Assembly: GCA_023428295.1 (NCBI GenBank)
Contig: JAEYYV010000215.1
Coordinates: 1 to 28,344, forward strand
Reading direction: 5' to 3'
Length of the DNA: 28,344 nt
Source of the DNA: Pseudomonadota bacterium
Lineage (GTDB): Bacteria > Myxococcota_A > Polyangia > Haliangiales > Haliangiaceae
In this document: positions 1 through 9,441 of the stretch, piece by piece
How positions within the stretch are numbered: the stretch's first letter is position 1
Layout of the letters: each line of letters starts with the position of its first letter
The notes under the pieces: generated by a model
Seen by the model: only the letters and a program-made list of their open reading frames with translations
What the model was told of the DNA's origin: nothing
Database searches by the model: none
Made by a program: the position numbers and the translations under genes

Positions 1-757
1 GTGCAGGGCCTTCGAGCGCCGTCGCGAGCTCGTCGGTCGTCGCATATCGATCCGATGGATCGATCGCGAGTCCGCGACTGACGATCGCGGCGAGCCAGTC
101 CGGCACATCGCTGATCGGAGGTGCTCCACGCTCGATCGACGCGTGCAGGTCTTCGATCGTGTCGCCCTGAAACGGTCGCTCACCGGTGAGTGCCTCGTGG
201 AGCGTGACGCACATCCCGAACTGATCTGCTCGCGTATCGACGTGCTCCGCACGTAGCTGCTCCGGCGCCATGTAGGCGGGAGATCCGATGAAGCCAGACT
301 TCGTTCCGGCGGCCACCGGTACCTGGGTGGGATGTCCCTCGGTGCGCGACACTCCGAAGTCGGTGATTCGGGCACGACCGTCATCGCCAACCAGGATATT
401 GCCGGGCTTCACGTCGCGATGAACGATGCGAGCCGCGTGTGCGGCCGCGAGTCCCCGCGCGACATCGCGGATCACCGCGACCACCTCGGGCCATGGGCGC
501 TTGGTCGCGAGCCACTCGACGAGCGAACGTCCGCGCACGAACTCCATGGCGAGAAACGTGCGGCCCTCGCGCGTTCCGACGTCGAATACGGCCACGACGT
601 TTGGATGGGCGAGCTTCGCCATCATCCGTGCCTCGCGAGCGAGGCGCTCCTGGTCCGCCTCACCGAAGTACTGCTCGTGTCCCCGGCGAAAACCAGCAGC
701 GCACGCCGGCGCGGCGCCGTTCCCCTCATGCTCGAGCGATGCGTCTCGACTTGATCA
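1..757 (-). pseudogene. Truncated Ser/Thr protein kinase, ATP-binding lobe missing (runs off left edge)
   Basis: The minus strand encodes an intact kinase C-lobe: HRDVKPGN catalytic loop (near 380-403), DFG, GSPAYMAPEQ activation segment, and a helix resembling ADQFGMCVTLHEALTGERPF. It also keeps the alphaC-like helix and beta4 (LAREARMMAKLAHPNVVAVFDVG). Upstream of that helix the frame holds no glycine-rich loop and no VAxK lysine, and it is closed by TGA at 755-757. The only in-frame ATGs are at 621-626, inside the alphaC region. Real members of this family place the Gly loop and Lys about 25-45 residues further upstream, so this reads as a kinase that lost its N-lobe. The C-terminus lies beyond position 1. 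In the same frame beyond the TGA is a CxxC-containing stretch that recurs near 3.3 kb. A frameshifted N-lobe in another frame was not found by eye. The kinase identity is certain; pseudogene status is an inference. Confidence 0.75.
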
Positions 758-791
758 CGCACGACGGACACGGTGCCACATCGTCGGGGCC

Positions 792-909
792 ACGTCCTTG
801 TCATGGTGCACCGGGTGCTCGACGGTCGCAGCCGTTGTGCAGGATCGGCACGACAACGCGCCTCGGCGGTGCGTGCGCGTGTGCTCCGCCCCGGCGTGGA
901 TCGTGCTGT
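792..909. repeat. Diverged dispersed repeat, copy A (upstream of the InlB-like lipoprotein)
   Basis: This stretch matches 3231-3357. The first 73 bases align without gaps at about 54/73 identities by hand count, including runs tgctcgacggt and gatcggcacgacaa. A later shared 13-mer, tggatcgtgctgt, sits 12-13 bp before the start codon of the next plus-strand gene in both copies. Read on the minus strand, both copies keep an open frame containing LSCRSCTT and TVE, in the same frame as the truncated kinase. It may be a decayed N-terminal coding segment or a non-coding repeat. Confidence 0.6.
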
Positions 910-920
910 GGGCCACCCGC

Positions 921-3185
921 ATGAACGAGATCGCAAATCGGGGTGTTCGATGGGTTACGCGCATGACGACTCTCGCGGTGTTCGCTGCGAGCGCATGTGG
1001 CGAGGTGGCAGAGACGACCACTGACGCGCCGTCGAGCACCGGGGATGCCGCGACCGGCGAGTTCACGCTGACGATCGCGAAGAGCGGAGAAGGCGACGGC
1101 ACGATCTCCTCCGTGCCGAGCTTCGAGTGCGATAGCGCGTGCAGGCTGACAGCTCCGGCGAACACGCTTGTAACGCTGACCGCCACGCCCGGAACCGAGT
1201 CCGTACTCGGGCGGTGGAGCTTGCTGATGGGCGAGTGGAACGTCGAGGAGTGCACCACGACGCCCACGTGCAGGATCGAGCTCGACCGCCACACGACGAT
1301 CGACGCTCGCTTCGAGAAGGCGCCCGTCTCCATCACGGTGGGCGCGATAGGTAACGGGACAGGCACGATCCGGTCGTCGCCCTGGGGGATCGATTGTGGC
1401 GGCGACTGCACGGAGGAGTTCCCGATCGGGACATCGGTGGTGTTCAGCGCGAACCCGGGGACGGGTTCGACATTTCTCGGGTGGATGGGGGGAGGTTGCA
1501 GCGGGACAGATCCATGCATGCTCGTCGTCGAAGAGACGGCGACGATCAAGGCGATGTTCGCGTTGAACAACACGCTCGTGGTGTCGAAGCTCGGCGATGG
1601 GATGGGCACGGTCACATCGCCGTCGGGAATCAACTGCGGCGCTGTTTGCATCGAGACCGTCGTGCCCAACGGCATGGTGATGCTCACCGCATCGCCGGCG
1701 GCGGGTTCGCAGTTCGCGGGTTGGGGCGGCGCATGCACTGGCATCGGCAACGGCCCGACATGCATGGTCACGATCAGCGCGGCGACGAGCGTAAGCGCGA
1801 CCTTCAACGCGATCCGGCATCCACTCACGATCACCAAGCTCGGAGATGGCGTGGGCACCGTGAAGTCGAATCCACCGGGAATCGCGTGCGGCTCGGATTG
1901 CTCCGAATCATTTCTTCAGGGCACGACCGTCGAGCTCACCGCCGAGCCCGCGACGGGCACCGTGTTCTCGGGCTGGACAGGTGCGTGCACCGGGACCGGA
2001 CCATGTTCCGTTCTGATGACTGCGGCGAGCTCCGTCACCGCAACGTTCGCACTCACGCAGCACGATCTGACGACCACAAAGACCGGCAACGGATCGGGCG
2101 TCATTAGCGGTGCTGGCATCTTCTGCGGAGCCGACTGCAAGCACACGCATCCGTACGGCACCGTCGTACAGCTCGCTGCCACACCCGATGCGGGGTCGAC
2201 GTTCGGCGGGTGGTCTGGCGGCGGATGCTCGGGGACCGGTATGTGCACCGTGACGATGACGGCAGCCACCACCGTGACCGCGTCGTTCACGCTGACCCAA
2301 CATCAACTGACGGTGTCGAGAACGGGGACGGGGACGGGAACGGTGACGTCGATTCCCGCGGGGATCTCGTGTGGGACGACGTGCACGAAGCTCTACGACT
2401 GGAACACGACCGTGACGCTCACGGCGGCGCCGTCCGCGACCTCGGCGTTTATGGGGTGGTCGGGCGCATGCGGTGGAGCTCAGCTGACATGCACGGTCGT
2501 GATGACCCTGGCGCGCTCGGTGACGGCGACGTTCCAGCCGCGCGGCGTGCTCTATACGATTGGCCAGAGCGACGATGTCCTGCGCCGCCTCGATCCTGTC
2601 ACGCTGCAGTACACCGATGTCGGACCGCTCGGCGTGGACTTCGAGTACGGCGACTGCGCGTGGAGTGCTAGCAACGGCACGCTCTACATGGTGCCCGCGG
2701 TCGCGCAGCACCTGTATCGAGTGAACACGACGACGGGCGCGGCCACGCTCGTCGGCGTCCACGGAATCGCCCAGCTACGCGCGCTCGCGGTGTATCCGCC
2801 GACGGGCCAGCTGTACGCCATCGGCAGTGGTCAACAGTTGTACAGGATCGATCCAGCCACGGCCGTCGCGACGCTCGTCGTTACGACGGGCATCGTGCTT
2901 GACGGCCTCGTATGGGACTCGAGGCGAAGTCGCATGGTGGGCCTCACAGCAAACGTCGGTGGTGGGTCGTTCTACGTGATGAACCTCTCGACCGGCGCCG
3001 CAGTCAACCTCGGCAGCGCAGGCTCGATCAACAACAATGGACTCGCCTACGACTCCGTGATCGATCGCCACTGGGCCGTCGACACGTCAGGAAAACTGCT
3101 GGAGTTCGATCCCAACGCGGGCATGGCTCGCACCGAGCGTGGGACGAATGGCGGGGCACAAACCTGCATCACGTTCCGGCCGTGA
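921..3185 (+). CDS. Lipoprotein with six InlB-B-like Cys-rich repeats and a propeller-like C-terminus
   Basis: The predicted protein has 754 residues from ATG 921. The N-terminus (MNEIANRGVRWVTRMTTLAVFAASAC) has arginines, a short hydrophobic core and a lipobox ASAC, so it is probably a lipoprotein facing the periplasm or cell surface. Residues about 45-540 hold six tandem units of ~80 residues with the pattern GxGTVxSxPxGIxCGxxC, a GTxVxLTAxPxxGSxFxGW core, a second Cys pair, and a closing VTATF. This matches the divergent InlB B-repeat family, and the four cysteines per unit suggest disulfides. The last ~210 residues have repeated YxIDPxTGxxTLV-type blades, like solute-facing beta-propellers. 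Function is probably adhesion or ligand binding. The frame is open back to 426, but that extension runs antisense through the kinase and lacks a signal peptide; ATG 963 is an alternative start with almost no n-region. No strong ribosome site is visible. Confidence 0.8.
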   Translation: MNEIANRGVRWVTRMTTLAVFAASACGEVAETTTDAPSSTGDAATGEFTLTIAKSGEGDGTISSVPSFECDSACRLTAPANTLVTLTATPGTESVLGRWSLLMGEWNVEECTTTPTCRIELDRHTTIDARFEKAPVSITVGAIGNGTGTIRSSPWGIDCGGDCTEEFPIGTSVVFSANPGTGSTFLGWMGGGCSGTDPCMLVVEETATIKAMFALNNTLVVSKLGDGMGTVTSPSGINCGAVCIETVVPNGMVMLTASPAAGSQFAGWGGACTGIGNGPTCMVTISAATSVSATFNAIRHPLTITKLGDGVGTVKSNPPGIACGSDCSESFLQGTTVELTAEPATGTVFSGWTGACTGTGPCSVLMTAASSVTATFALTQHDLTTTKTGNGSGVISGAGIFCGADCKHTHPYGTVVQLAATPDAGSTFGGWSGGGCSGTGMCTVTMTAATTVTASFTLTQHQLTVSRTGTGTGTVTSIPAGISCGTTCTKLYDWNTTVTLTAAPSATSAFMGWSGACGGAQLTCTVVMTLARSVTATFQPRGVLYTIGQSDDVLRRLDPVTLQYTDVGPLGVDFEYGDCAWSASNGTLYMVPAVAQHLYRVNTTTGAATLVGVHGIAQLRALAVYPPTGQLYAIGSGQQLYRIDPATAVATLVVTTGIVLDGLVWDSRRSRMVGLTANVGGGSFYVMNLSTGAAVNLGSAGSINNNGLAYDSVIDRHWAVDTSGKLLEFDPNAGMARTERGTNGGAQTCITFRP

Positions 3186-3230
3186 TGCGACGCTCGAAGC
3201 GTTCTGCGCCTCGCTCGAGGCGAAGTAGCG

Positions 3231-3357
3231 ACGTCCTCGTCGCTGAGCATCGCTTGCTCGACGGTGCAGACGGTTGTGCACGATCGGCACGACAAGCGCC
3301 CTCCAAGGTCTCTGCGCGGCACTCCAAGCGGGTCTGGATCGGTCTGGATCGTGCTGT
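3231..3357. repeat. Diverged dispersed repeat, copy B
   Basis: Second copy of the element at 792-909. It lies just downstream of the InlB-like gene and ends about 10 bp before the start codon at 3368. Within it the 10-mer ggtctggatc is tandemly doubled (3341-3360 region). The minus-strand frame reads LSCRSCTTVCTVEQ, against LSCRSCTTAATVEH in copy A. Among 17 differences over 23 codons of that frame, 8 are at third positions, 5 at first and 4 at second, only a mild hint of past coding constraint. Confidence 0.6.
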
Positions 3358-3367
3358 ACCGCCGGTC

Positions 3368-3769
3368 ATGCGATGTCGTGACTGGACCGCGCTGAAGATG
3401 CAGCTGATGACGTTTCATCCGCACGCCCGCGACGTACCGGGGGGCATGCGCTTCGTGCTCGCGTTCGGGCCGATCCGCGCAGGCATCTACGTCTCTCCGA
3501 TCGACGATGCGACCATCGCGGTGATCGGGGAGCTCGGTTCGATCGGCTCGTTGGATCCGTTCGACATGCTGGAATGGAACGGCGTGCTCGGGACCGAAGC
3601 GATCGCGATCGTAAACGATATGATCGTGGTTCGAGCGGTGGTCGAGACGTCGAGTGCGATCGACGAGATCGAGCGTCGCATTCAGATGGCCGCGCGTGTC
3701 ACGGCGCTGGTGAAGCGCGGGACACGGCGTCTGCATCAACCGTCACTGTTCGCGCACTTCGCGCAATAA
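3368..3769 (+). CDS. Small hypothetical protein, first gene of a two-gene unit
   Basis: The frame gives 133 residues from ATG 3368, or 123 from ATG 3398 and 120 from ATG 3407; no ribosome site picks between them. I do not recognise the family. The protein has alternating hydrophobic strands (FVLAFGPIRAGIYVSP, ATIAVIGELG), then EAIAIVNDMIVVRAVVE and a long C-terminal amphipathic helix with many Arg (AIDEIERRIQMAARVTALVKRG). This alpha/beta outline is like small YbjN- or secretion-chaperone-type folds, but no motif supports naming one. There is no signal peptide. The stop at 3767-3769 is 14 bp before the next gene, whose Shine-Dalgarno lies in the gap, so the pair is probably cotranscribed. Codon use matches the rest of the window. 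Confidence 0.6.
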   Translation: MRCRDWTALKMQLMTFHPHARDVPGGMRFVLAFGPIRAGIYVSPIDDATIAVIGELGSIGSLDPFDMLEWNGVLGTEAIAIVNDMIVVRAVVETSSAIDEIERRIQMAARVTALVKRGTRRLHQPSLFAHFAQ

Positions 3770-3783
3770 CAAAGGAGCACTGC

Positions 3784-4308
3784 ATGGGATTCATGGACTG
3801 GCTGCAAGATGAAGACAACGATGGCTCTCGTCTCGACGATGGAGCGCGCGCGGCTGCCAATATCGCTGGAGCCGGACTGACCGGCGTAGGTGCATTCGTC
3901 GGTGGTCTTGGTGGATTCGTCGCGGCGGGTGGCGGAGCAACAACGGCGACCGGTGTCGGTGCCCCCGTTGGCATTCCAGCGGCCGGTGTTGGCCTCCTCA
4001 CGATGGGAGCGGGCGCTACGATGGTAGCGGCGGGACAGTTCCTCGGATCGAGTTCGGGGCAGGCGATGGCCGAAGAAGTCGGCGACTTCCACGCCGATAG
4101 TTGGGGGACCCGCGGAGCGCCGCCGAATGCGGATCAGCCGATCACCGATCCGCACTATGCCGCCGGCCGCACGGACGGCTTCGGACAGAGGGCGAACCGC
4201 GGCATGCACCGGGTGACACGAGAGTTGGCCGAGTTTCTCGAAGAGCATCCGGTTCCTCGCCCGACAATGGGCAACCCCACGCCTCCAATGCCGGGCATCT
4301 CCGACTGA
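3784..4308 (+). CDS. Small Gly/Ala-rich protein with glycine-zipper hydrophobic core
   Basis: This 174-residue protein has a well-supported start: AAAGGAG lies 8 nt before ATG 3784. The N-terminus is acidic (MGFMDWLQDEDNDGSRLDDG). Residues ~25-80 are a long Gly/Ala/Val/Thr-rich hydrophobic stretch (GVGAFVGGLGGFVAAGGG and so on) with GxxxG spacing, able to form two membrane-inserting helices. The C-terminal ~90 residues are polar, ending in a short helix (RVTRELAEFLEEHP) and a Pro-rich tail. Such Gly-zipper segments precede the toxin domain in some polymorphic toxins and occur in bacteriocins, but no recognisable toxin domain follows here. It is not a known family to me. It follows the 3368 gene by 14 bp, and its stop is 3 bp from the stop of the converging MFS gene. 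Confidence 0.7.
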   Translation: MGFMDWLQDEDNDGSRLDDGARAAANIAGAGLTGVGAFVGGLGGFVAAGGGATTATGVGAPVGIPAAGVGLLTMGAGATMVAAGQFLGSSSGQAMAEEVGDFHADSWGTRGAPPNADQPITDPHYAAGRTDGFGQRANRGMHRVTRELAEFLEEHPVPRPTMGNPTPPMPGISD

Positions 4309-4311
4309 CCG

Positions 4312-5601
4312 TTAACCGAGTGCTTCCTTGGCGCGTGGCCACCACAAGATCGCCGCGAGGCCGAACGTCAGCGGCAGCGCCATCATCGCGGCGGTCGCGA
4401 TGAAGTAGTCGAGGAACAGGCCGATGAGCGACGGCGACCACAGATCGCCGAACAAGTGGATCGCGAAGATCGCCACGGCCATCGCGCTCGCGCGCATCCA
4501 CGCGGGAGCAGAGCGCAAGAGGATCGCGTTGATCGGCGCGGTGGACAGGAACAGGCCCACCTCGCCGATACCCGCGAACAAGAAGAAGAAGAACGGGGTC
4601 GGGGAGAGGAACGCGGCGGCGGTCGCGGGGAACGCGATCGCCACGCCGATCGCGCACACGCGCAGCTGTGCGTTGGCCTGCACGCGATTGGCGTGATGCG
4701 TGTGGTCCGCTCCCTCGGGCACCGGCGGCAAACCGCGCAGCGCTCGATCACACATCCATCCACCGAGGATCGTACCGATCGCACCCGCGACGACGGTGAC
4801 GCTACCGAAGATGAAGTTCGCCTTGGCGAGCGATGCCTTCTGCGCGGCGTCGGTGGTGAGAACGGCGACGTCGGCGAAGTGCGCGAGGAAGCGCTCGGAC
4901 AGGAACTTGGGTCCCCAGAACGCGAACGCACCGATCGCGGCGGTGTGCGCGCAGTAGCCCCACACGGCGCGCGCGTAGATCGGAATCTTCATCAGCGTGC
5001 GAATCGACGACGCGATCGATTCCTTCGCTTGGTTCACCTTGTGGCGCACCGGCTCTGCGATCCACAGCACGGTCAGCGCGAGCAGGATGCCGGGCGCACC
5101 GCCGACGAAGAACGCGACATGCCAGCTGTACTGCTTCTGGAGCATGCCGCCCAGCAAGTAGCCGAGCGCGCTACCCACCGGCGTCGCGAGGTAGAAGATC
5201 GCGAGCATCTTGCCCTTCTTGTCCGGAGGCGAGACGTCGTCGATGATCGTCGGTGCGAGCGTGGCGTAGCTCGCTTCGCCGATGCCGACGAACGCGCGCG
5301 CGACGAGCAAGAGGTAGAGGTTGCCCGCGAGGCCCGACACGAACGTCGCGACGCTCCACGTGAACACGCCGAACGCGATGAGGCGCTTCCGGCTCATGCG
5401 ATCGCCGAGGACGCCGAACAGCGGCGACGTGACGAAGTAACCGAGCAGGAACACCGTGGCGAGCAGGCCGCCCTCGAGGTTCGACAGATGGAGGTCCTTC
5501 TGGATCTCCGGCAGCACCGCCGCGACGATGAAGCGATCGAGGTAGTTGAGGAAGTTGAGCCCCGTGAGCAGGGCGACGATCGCGACCCTGTTCTTGATCA
5601 T
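4312..5601 (-). CDS. Major facilitator superfamily transporter (Spinster-like)
   Basis: A 429-residue inner-membrane protein with about 12 hydrophobic segments. TM1 carries NFLNYLDRFIVAAVLPEIQ, which resembles the Spinster/Spns signature, and the cytoplasmic loop 2-3 has the MFS motif GVLGDRMSRKRLI. TM4-5 contains the usual Arg and Gly residues (VARAFVGIGEASYATLAPTII). Spinster homologues have been linked to lysophospholipid, sphingolipid or organic-anion transport; the substrate here cannot be read from sequence. The second half includes a longer periplasmic loop (residues ~225-260) and a His/Arg-containing loop (ADHTHHANRVQ). The ATG at 5599-5601 overlaps the TGA of the TPR/PEGA gene as ATGA, indicating translational coupling. 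It is the last gene of the kinase-TPR/PEGA-MFS operon. Confidence 0.9.
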   Translation of the reverse strand: MIKNRVAIVALLTGLNFLNYLDRFIVAAVLPEIQKDLHLSNLEGGLLATVFLLGYFVTSPLFGVLGDRMSRKRLIAFGVFTWSVATFVSGLAGNLYLLLVARAFVGIGEASYATLAPTIIDDVSPPDKKGKMLAIFYLATPVGSALGYLLGGMLQKQYSWHVAFFVGGAPGILLALTVLWIAEPVRHKVNQAKESIASSIRTLMKIPIYARAVWGYCAHTAAIGAFAFWGPKFLSERFLAHFADVAVLTTDAAQKASLAKANFIFGSVTVVAGAIGTILGGWMCDRALRGLPPVPEGADHTHHANRVQANAQLRVCAIGVAIAFPATAAAFLSPTPFFFFLFAGIGEVGLFLSTAPINAILLRSAPAWMRASAMAVAIFAIHLFGDLWSPSLIGLFLDYFIATAAMMALPLTFGLAAILWWPRAKEALG

Positions 5602-6887
5602 CGATTCGTCTTGCCGCCGAACGTCAACTGCACGCTCGCGAGCAGCGGGATGAACACGGACTTCTCGTCGGTGGAGCTCGGGCTGGCGAGGATCCGCAGA
5701 CCGCTCTCCGCGAGAAGCGACACCGCCGAGCTCTCGCTGCGAACCACGTCGTACCGCAGGCCTCCGCCGAACAAGTATCCGCCGCTGCTGCTGCCACTGG
5801 TGCTGCCGTCGTCGGCGACCGCCGCGGAGGCCGAGTAGCCAGCGATGACGAACGGCGTCAGCTTGGCTTTCAGCACGCTCCAGCGAAACACCACGTCGAG
5901 CGTCGTCCGGCTCGCTGCTTTGCCGACGCGCACGCCGAGATCGAACGTGAAGATCCGATAGCCGAGCTCGCCCATGTACTGCGCACCCTCGCCGCGCATG
6001 TCCACGCCGAGCACGCCACCCGCGTAGTAGCCAAACAGCGGACGATCCGCGACTGGCACCGGCGCCGACGTTCCGGGGGAGAGGTTCACTTCCAGTGACG
6101 TCGCTTGTCCCGTCGTGACGGAGAACTCTTGGTCGTACGTCTGGTAGCCGTACATCGTGACCTTCAGGTCGTGACGGCCCGGCTCGACGTGGAACTCGCC
6201 ACCCATGCGGCCGACGACTTGATCGTCGATCGCGACCAGCGCACCGGCGGGCGCGCCGGTGACGCGCAGCACGCCGCTCGTCGACGACTGCGGCGTGGTG
6301 TGGATCGGCTGCACGTGATCCGGCGGGCGGACACCACCGCCGCTCGTCGGCCGCACCTTCACGTTCAGCGTGACCTCGATCGTCTGCGGCTCGGCGTACT
6401 CGAGCACCACATCGCGCTCTTCGCGCTGACCTTCGAGCTCGACGCGTACGCGGTGCCCACCGCCGCGGATCGGCTTGGTGTACGGCGTGACGCCCACGGG
6501 CTGTCCATCGATCAGAACGCGCGCCCCTGGCGGATACGTATTGACGGTCAGCTTCGCGGGGCGGAGCTTCAGCTCGAGGATGAGCTTCTCGACCTCGCGC
6601 CGCTCCTTGACCAGCGACTGCGGCGCTTCGTCGAGGTAGCGCGCGAACCACTGCGCGGACTCGCGGAGCTGGCCGAGGCGCTCGTACGCGGTCGCGATGT
6701 TGTAGAGCGCGAAGTGGTGCGGCACGAGCTCGTACGCGCGCAGGTAGTGCTCGATCGCGGACTGGTAGTCCTTGTCCTTGTCGGCCTGCTGACCCTGCGT
6801 GAACTCTCGGCGCGCCTCTTCACGATTGTCCGCGCGCGCAGTCCCGCTCGCGAGAACCACCACGACGACCAGAAAGAGAAGACGCAT
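5598..6887 (-). CDS. Exported TPR and double-PEGA protein
   Basis: A 429-residue protein with a Sec signal peptide (MRLLFLVVVVVLASGTARA, cleavage near 19). Residues ~25-100 form TPR-like helices (AIEHYLRAYELVPHHFALYN). Two PEGA domains follow: ~110-175 with YPPGARVLIDGQPVGVTPY, and ~205-270 with APAGALVAIDDQVVGR and PGRHDLKVTMYGYQ. Residues ~285-429 alternate hydrophobic and polar residues, are Gly-rich and end TFGG, which resembles a small outer-membrane barrel or a barrel-like domain. This architecture is common in myxobacteria and usually unassigned; PEGA domains are thought to bind envelope components. It begins 9 bp after the receptor kinase stop and overlaps the MFS gene by 4 bp. I infer that it acts in the envelope with the kinase, whose own exported part also has a PEGA domain. 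Confidence 0.85.
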   Translation of the reverse strand: MRLLFLVVVVVLASGTARADNREEARREFTQGQQADKDKDYQSAIEHYLRAYELVPHHFALYNIATAYERLGQLRESAQWFARYLDEAPQSLVKERREVEKLILELKLRPAKLTVNTYPPGARVLIDGQPVGVTPYTKPIRGGGHRVRVELEGQREERDVVLEYAEPQTIEVTLNVKVRPTSGGGVRPPDHVQPIHTTPQSSTSGVLRVTGAPAGALVAIDDQVVGRMGGEFHVEPGRHDLKVTMYGYQTYDQEFSVTTGQATSLEVNLSPGTSAPVPVADRPLFGYYAGGVLGVDMRGEGAQYMGELGYRIFTFDLGVRVGKAASRTTLDVVFRWSVLKAKLTPFVIAGYSASAAVADDGSTSGSSSGGYLFGGGLRYDVVRSESSAVSLLAESGLRILASPSSTDEKSVFIPLLASVQLTFGGKTNR

Positions 6888-6896
6888 CGCTACCGA

Positions 6897-8462
<1,566 letters not shown>

Positions 8463-8571
8463 GTCGGAACGAATACTAAACGATCAGCCTCAGTTATGCC
8501 CCCGTTACTTGCTGCCAGCGACGGGGCAGGGAAACCCCTGAAACGATTGGCCGGACCAGGGCTCGGTGGCT

Positions 8572-9036
8572 CTACAGGCCGGCCGCGATGCGCTCGAGCG
8601 CGTCGTAGCTCTCGCCCATGCCGATCTCCATTCCGGAGTGCAGCATGCCGTCTCGCTCTTCCGTCGTGTGGAACAGCGACACGTTCACGACCTTGGTGCG
8701 CCCATCCCCGAGGTCCTCGAGCGTCAGCGTCTCGACGATCACGTGACCGGGCATGCCGTCCCACTCGAAGGTCTGGACGATGCGCTCCTTCGGAGTGACC
8801 TCGCGGAACTTTCCTTCGAAGCCATGGCCGTCGTCGGTCTCGATCCGCCACCGTCCGCCGCGCGTGGGCTCGTGCGTGACGAGCTTGACCGGCTTGCCGC
8901 GTCCCCACCACTGCGACAGCAGCTTCGGATCCGTGAGCGCGGCCCACACGCGATCGCGTGCGGCATTGAAGATGCGCTCCGCGCGAATCTCGCGGTCGGC
9001 GGGCGTGGTGATGAGGAGCTTCTTGGCTGCGGTCAT
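8572..9036 (-). CDS. SRPBCC / AHSA1-family protein
   Basis: A 154-residue cytoplasmic protein. The N-terminal IRAERIFNAARDRVWAALTDPKLLSQWWG is the classic opening of the AHSA1/START-like SRPBCC fold (strand, helix, WW). It is followed by GGRWRIETDDGHGFEGKFREVTPKERIVQTFEW and a C-terminal helix, HSGMEIGMGESYDALERIA. The length is normal for single-domain members. The fold makes a hydrophobic ligand-binding cavity; individual substrates are generally unknown and none can be assigned. Its ATG overlaps the stop of the ArsR gene by 4 bp (ATGA), so the two are coupled. ArsR-AHSA1 pairs are common in Actinobacteria and myxobacteria, where the regulator controls the pair. Confidence 0.9.
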   Translation of the reverse strand: MTAAKKLLITTPADREIRAERIFNAARDRVWAALTDPKLLSQWWGRGKPVKLVTHEPTRGGRWRIETDDGHGFEGKFREVTPKERIVQTFEWDGMPGHVIVETLTLEDLGDGRTKVVNVSLFHTTEERDGMLHSGMEIGMGESYDALERIAAGL

Positions 9037-9380
9037 GATCGTTCCTTCCTTTCAGGCTTCGTGCGTTCGAGAAATTCGCCGAGCGCGTCGAGTCGCGAAT
9101 CGAGCATCTCGGAGTACTTCGCGATCCAGCGGCTCTCCTCGTCGAGCGGGCGAGGGGCGAGCGAGCACGTGCGCACGCGGCCGACCTTTTCCGAGCGAAG
9201 GAACCCGGCGTCCTCGAGGATCTGCACGTGCTTCTTCATGCCCGTGAGGGTCATCGAGAAGGCATCGGCGAGCTCCGTGATCGACGCATCACCACGCCCC
9301 AGGCGCTGGAGAATTCCCCGCCGTGTGGGATCCGACAGCGCCCCGAAGGTCGCGTCGAGCCGTGATGAATACTGAACCAT
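9033..9380 (-). CDS. ArsR-family winged-helix transcriptional regulator
   Basis: A 115-residue protein from ATG 9378-9380. The sequence ALSDPTRRGILQRLGRGDASITELADAFSMTLTGMKKHVQILEDAGFLRSEKVGRVRTCSL is the complete helix-turn-helix and wing of the ArsR superfamily. The metal-binding ELCVCD motif of ArsR/SmtB is absent, so it is probably one of the non-metal members paired with SRPBCC proteins. A C-terminal Arg/Glu-rich helix (SEMLDSRLDALGEFLERT) probably makes the dimer. The frame can be extended to 9416 or to GTG 9389, but M-V-Q-Y at 9380 matches the usual family start. A perfect inverted repeat sits on this start codon and may be its own operator. Confidence 0.9.
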   Translation of the reverse strand: MVQYSSRLDATFGALSDPTRRGILQRLGRGDASITELADAFSMTLTGMKKHVQILEDAGFLRSEKVGRVRTCSLAPRPLDEESRWIAKYSEMLDSRLDALGEFLERTKPERKERS

Positions 9381-9388
9381 GCGGTTCA
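9373..9388. promoter_or_regulatory. Inverted repeat over the ArsR start codon, candidate operator
   Basis: The sequence TGAACC-atgc-GGTTCA is a perfect 6-bp inverted repeat with a 4-bp centre, spanning the ATG of the ArsR gene. ArsR-type repressors usually bind short inverted repeats overlapping their own promoter. In RNA the same repeat would fold around the start codon. Autoregulation is inferred. Confidence 0.4.
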
Positions 9389-9441
9389 CTGTTGATCCGA
9401 TAGAGCCCGCTGGCAAGCCCTATTCGCCAAATGCAGCGTCC

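Noticed and set aside
426..920. N-terminal extension of the InlB-like frame back to 426
   Set aside because: It runs antisense through the kinase C-lobe, is Arg/Ser-rich without a signal, and would bury the lipoprotein signal at 921.
4456..5838. 460-residue plus-strand open frame
   Set aside because: Antisense shadow of the MFS and TPR/PEGA genes; Arg/Glu/Asp-rich composition from GC-rich codons and no domain.
5602..6651. Long N-terminal part of the minus frame that ends in the MFS gene
   Set aside because: It is out of frame with the TPR/PEGA gene and Arg-rich; the MFS protein starts at the ATGA overlap at 5601.
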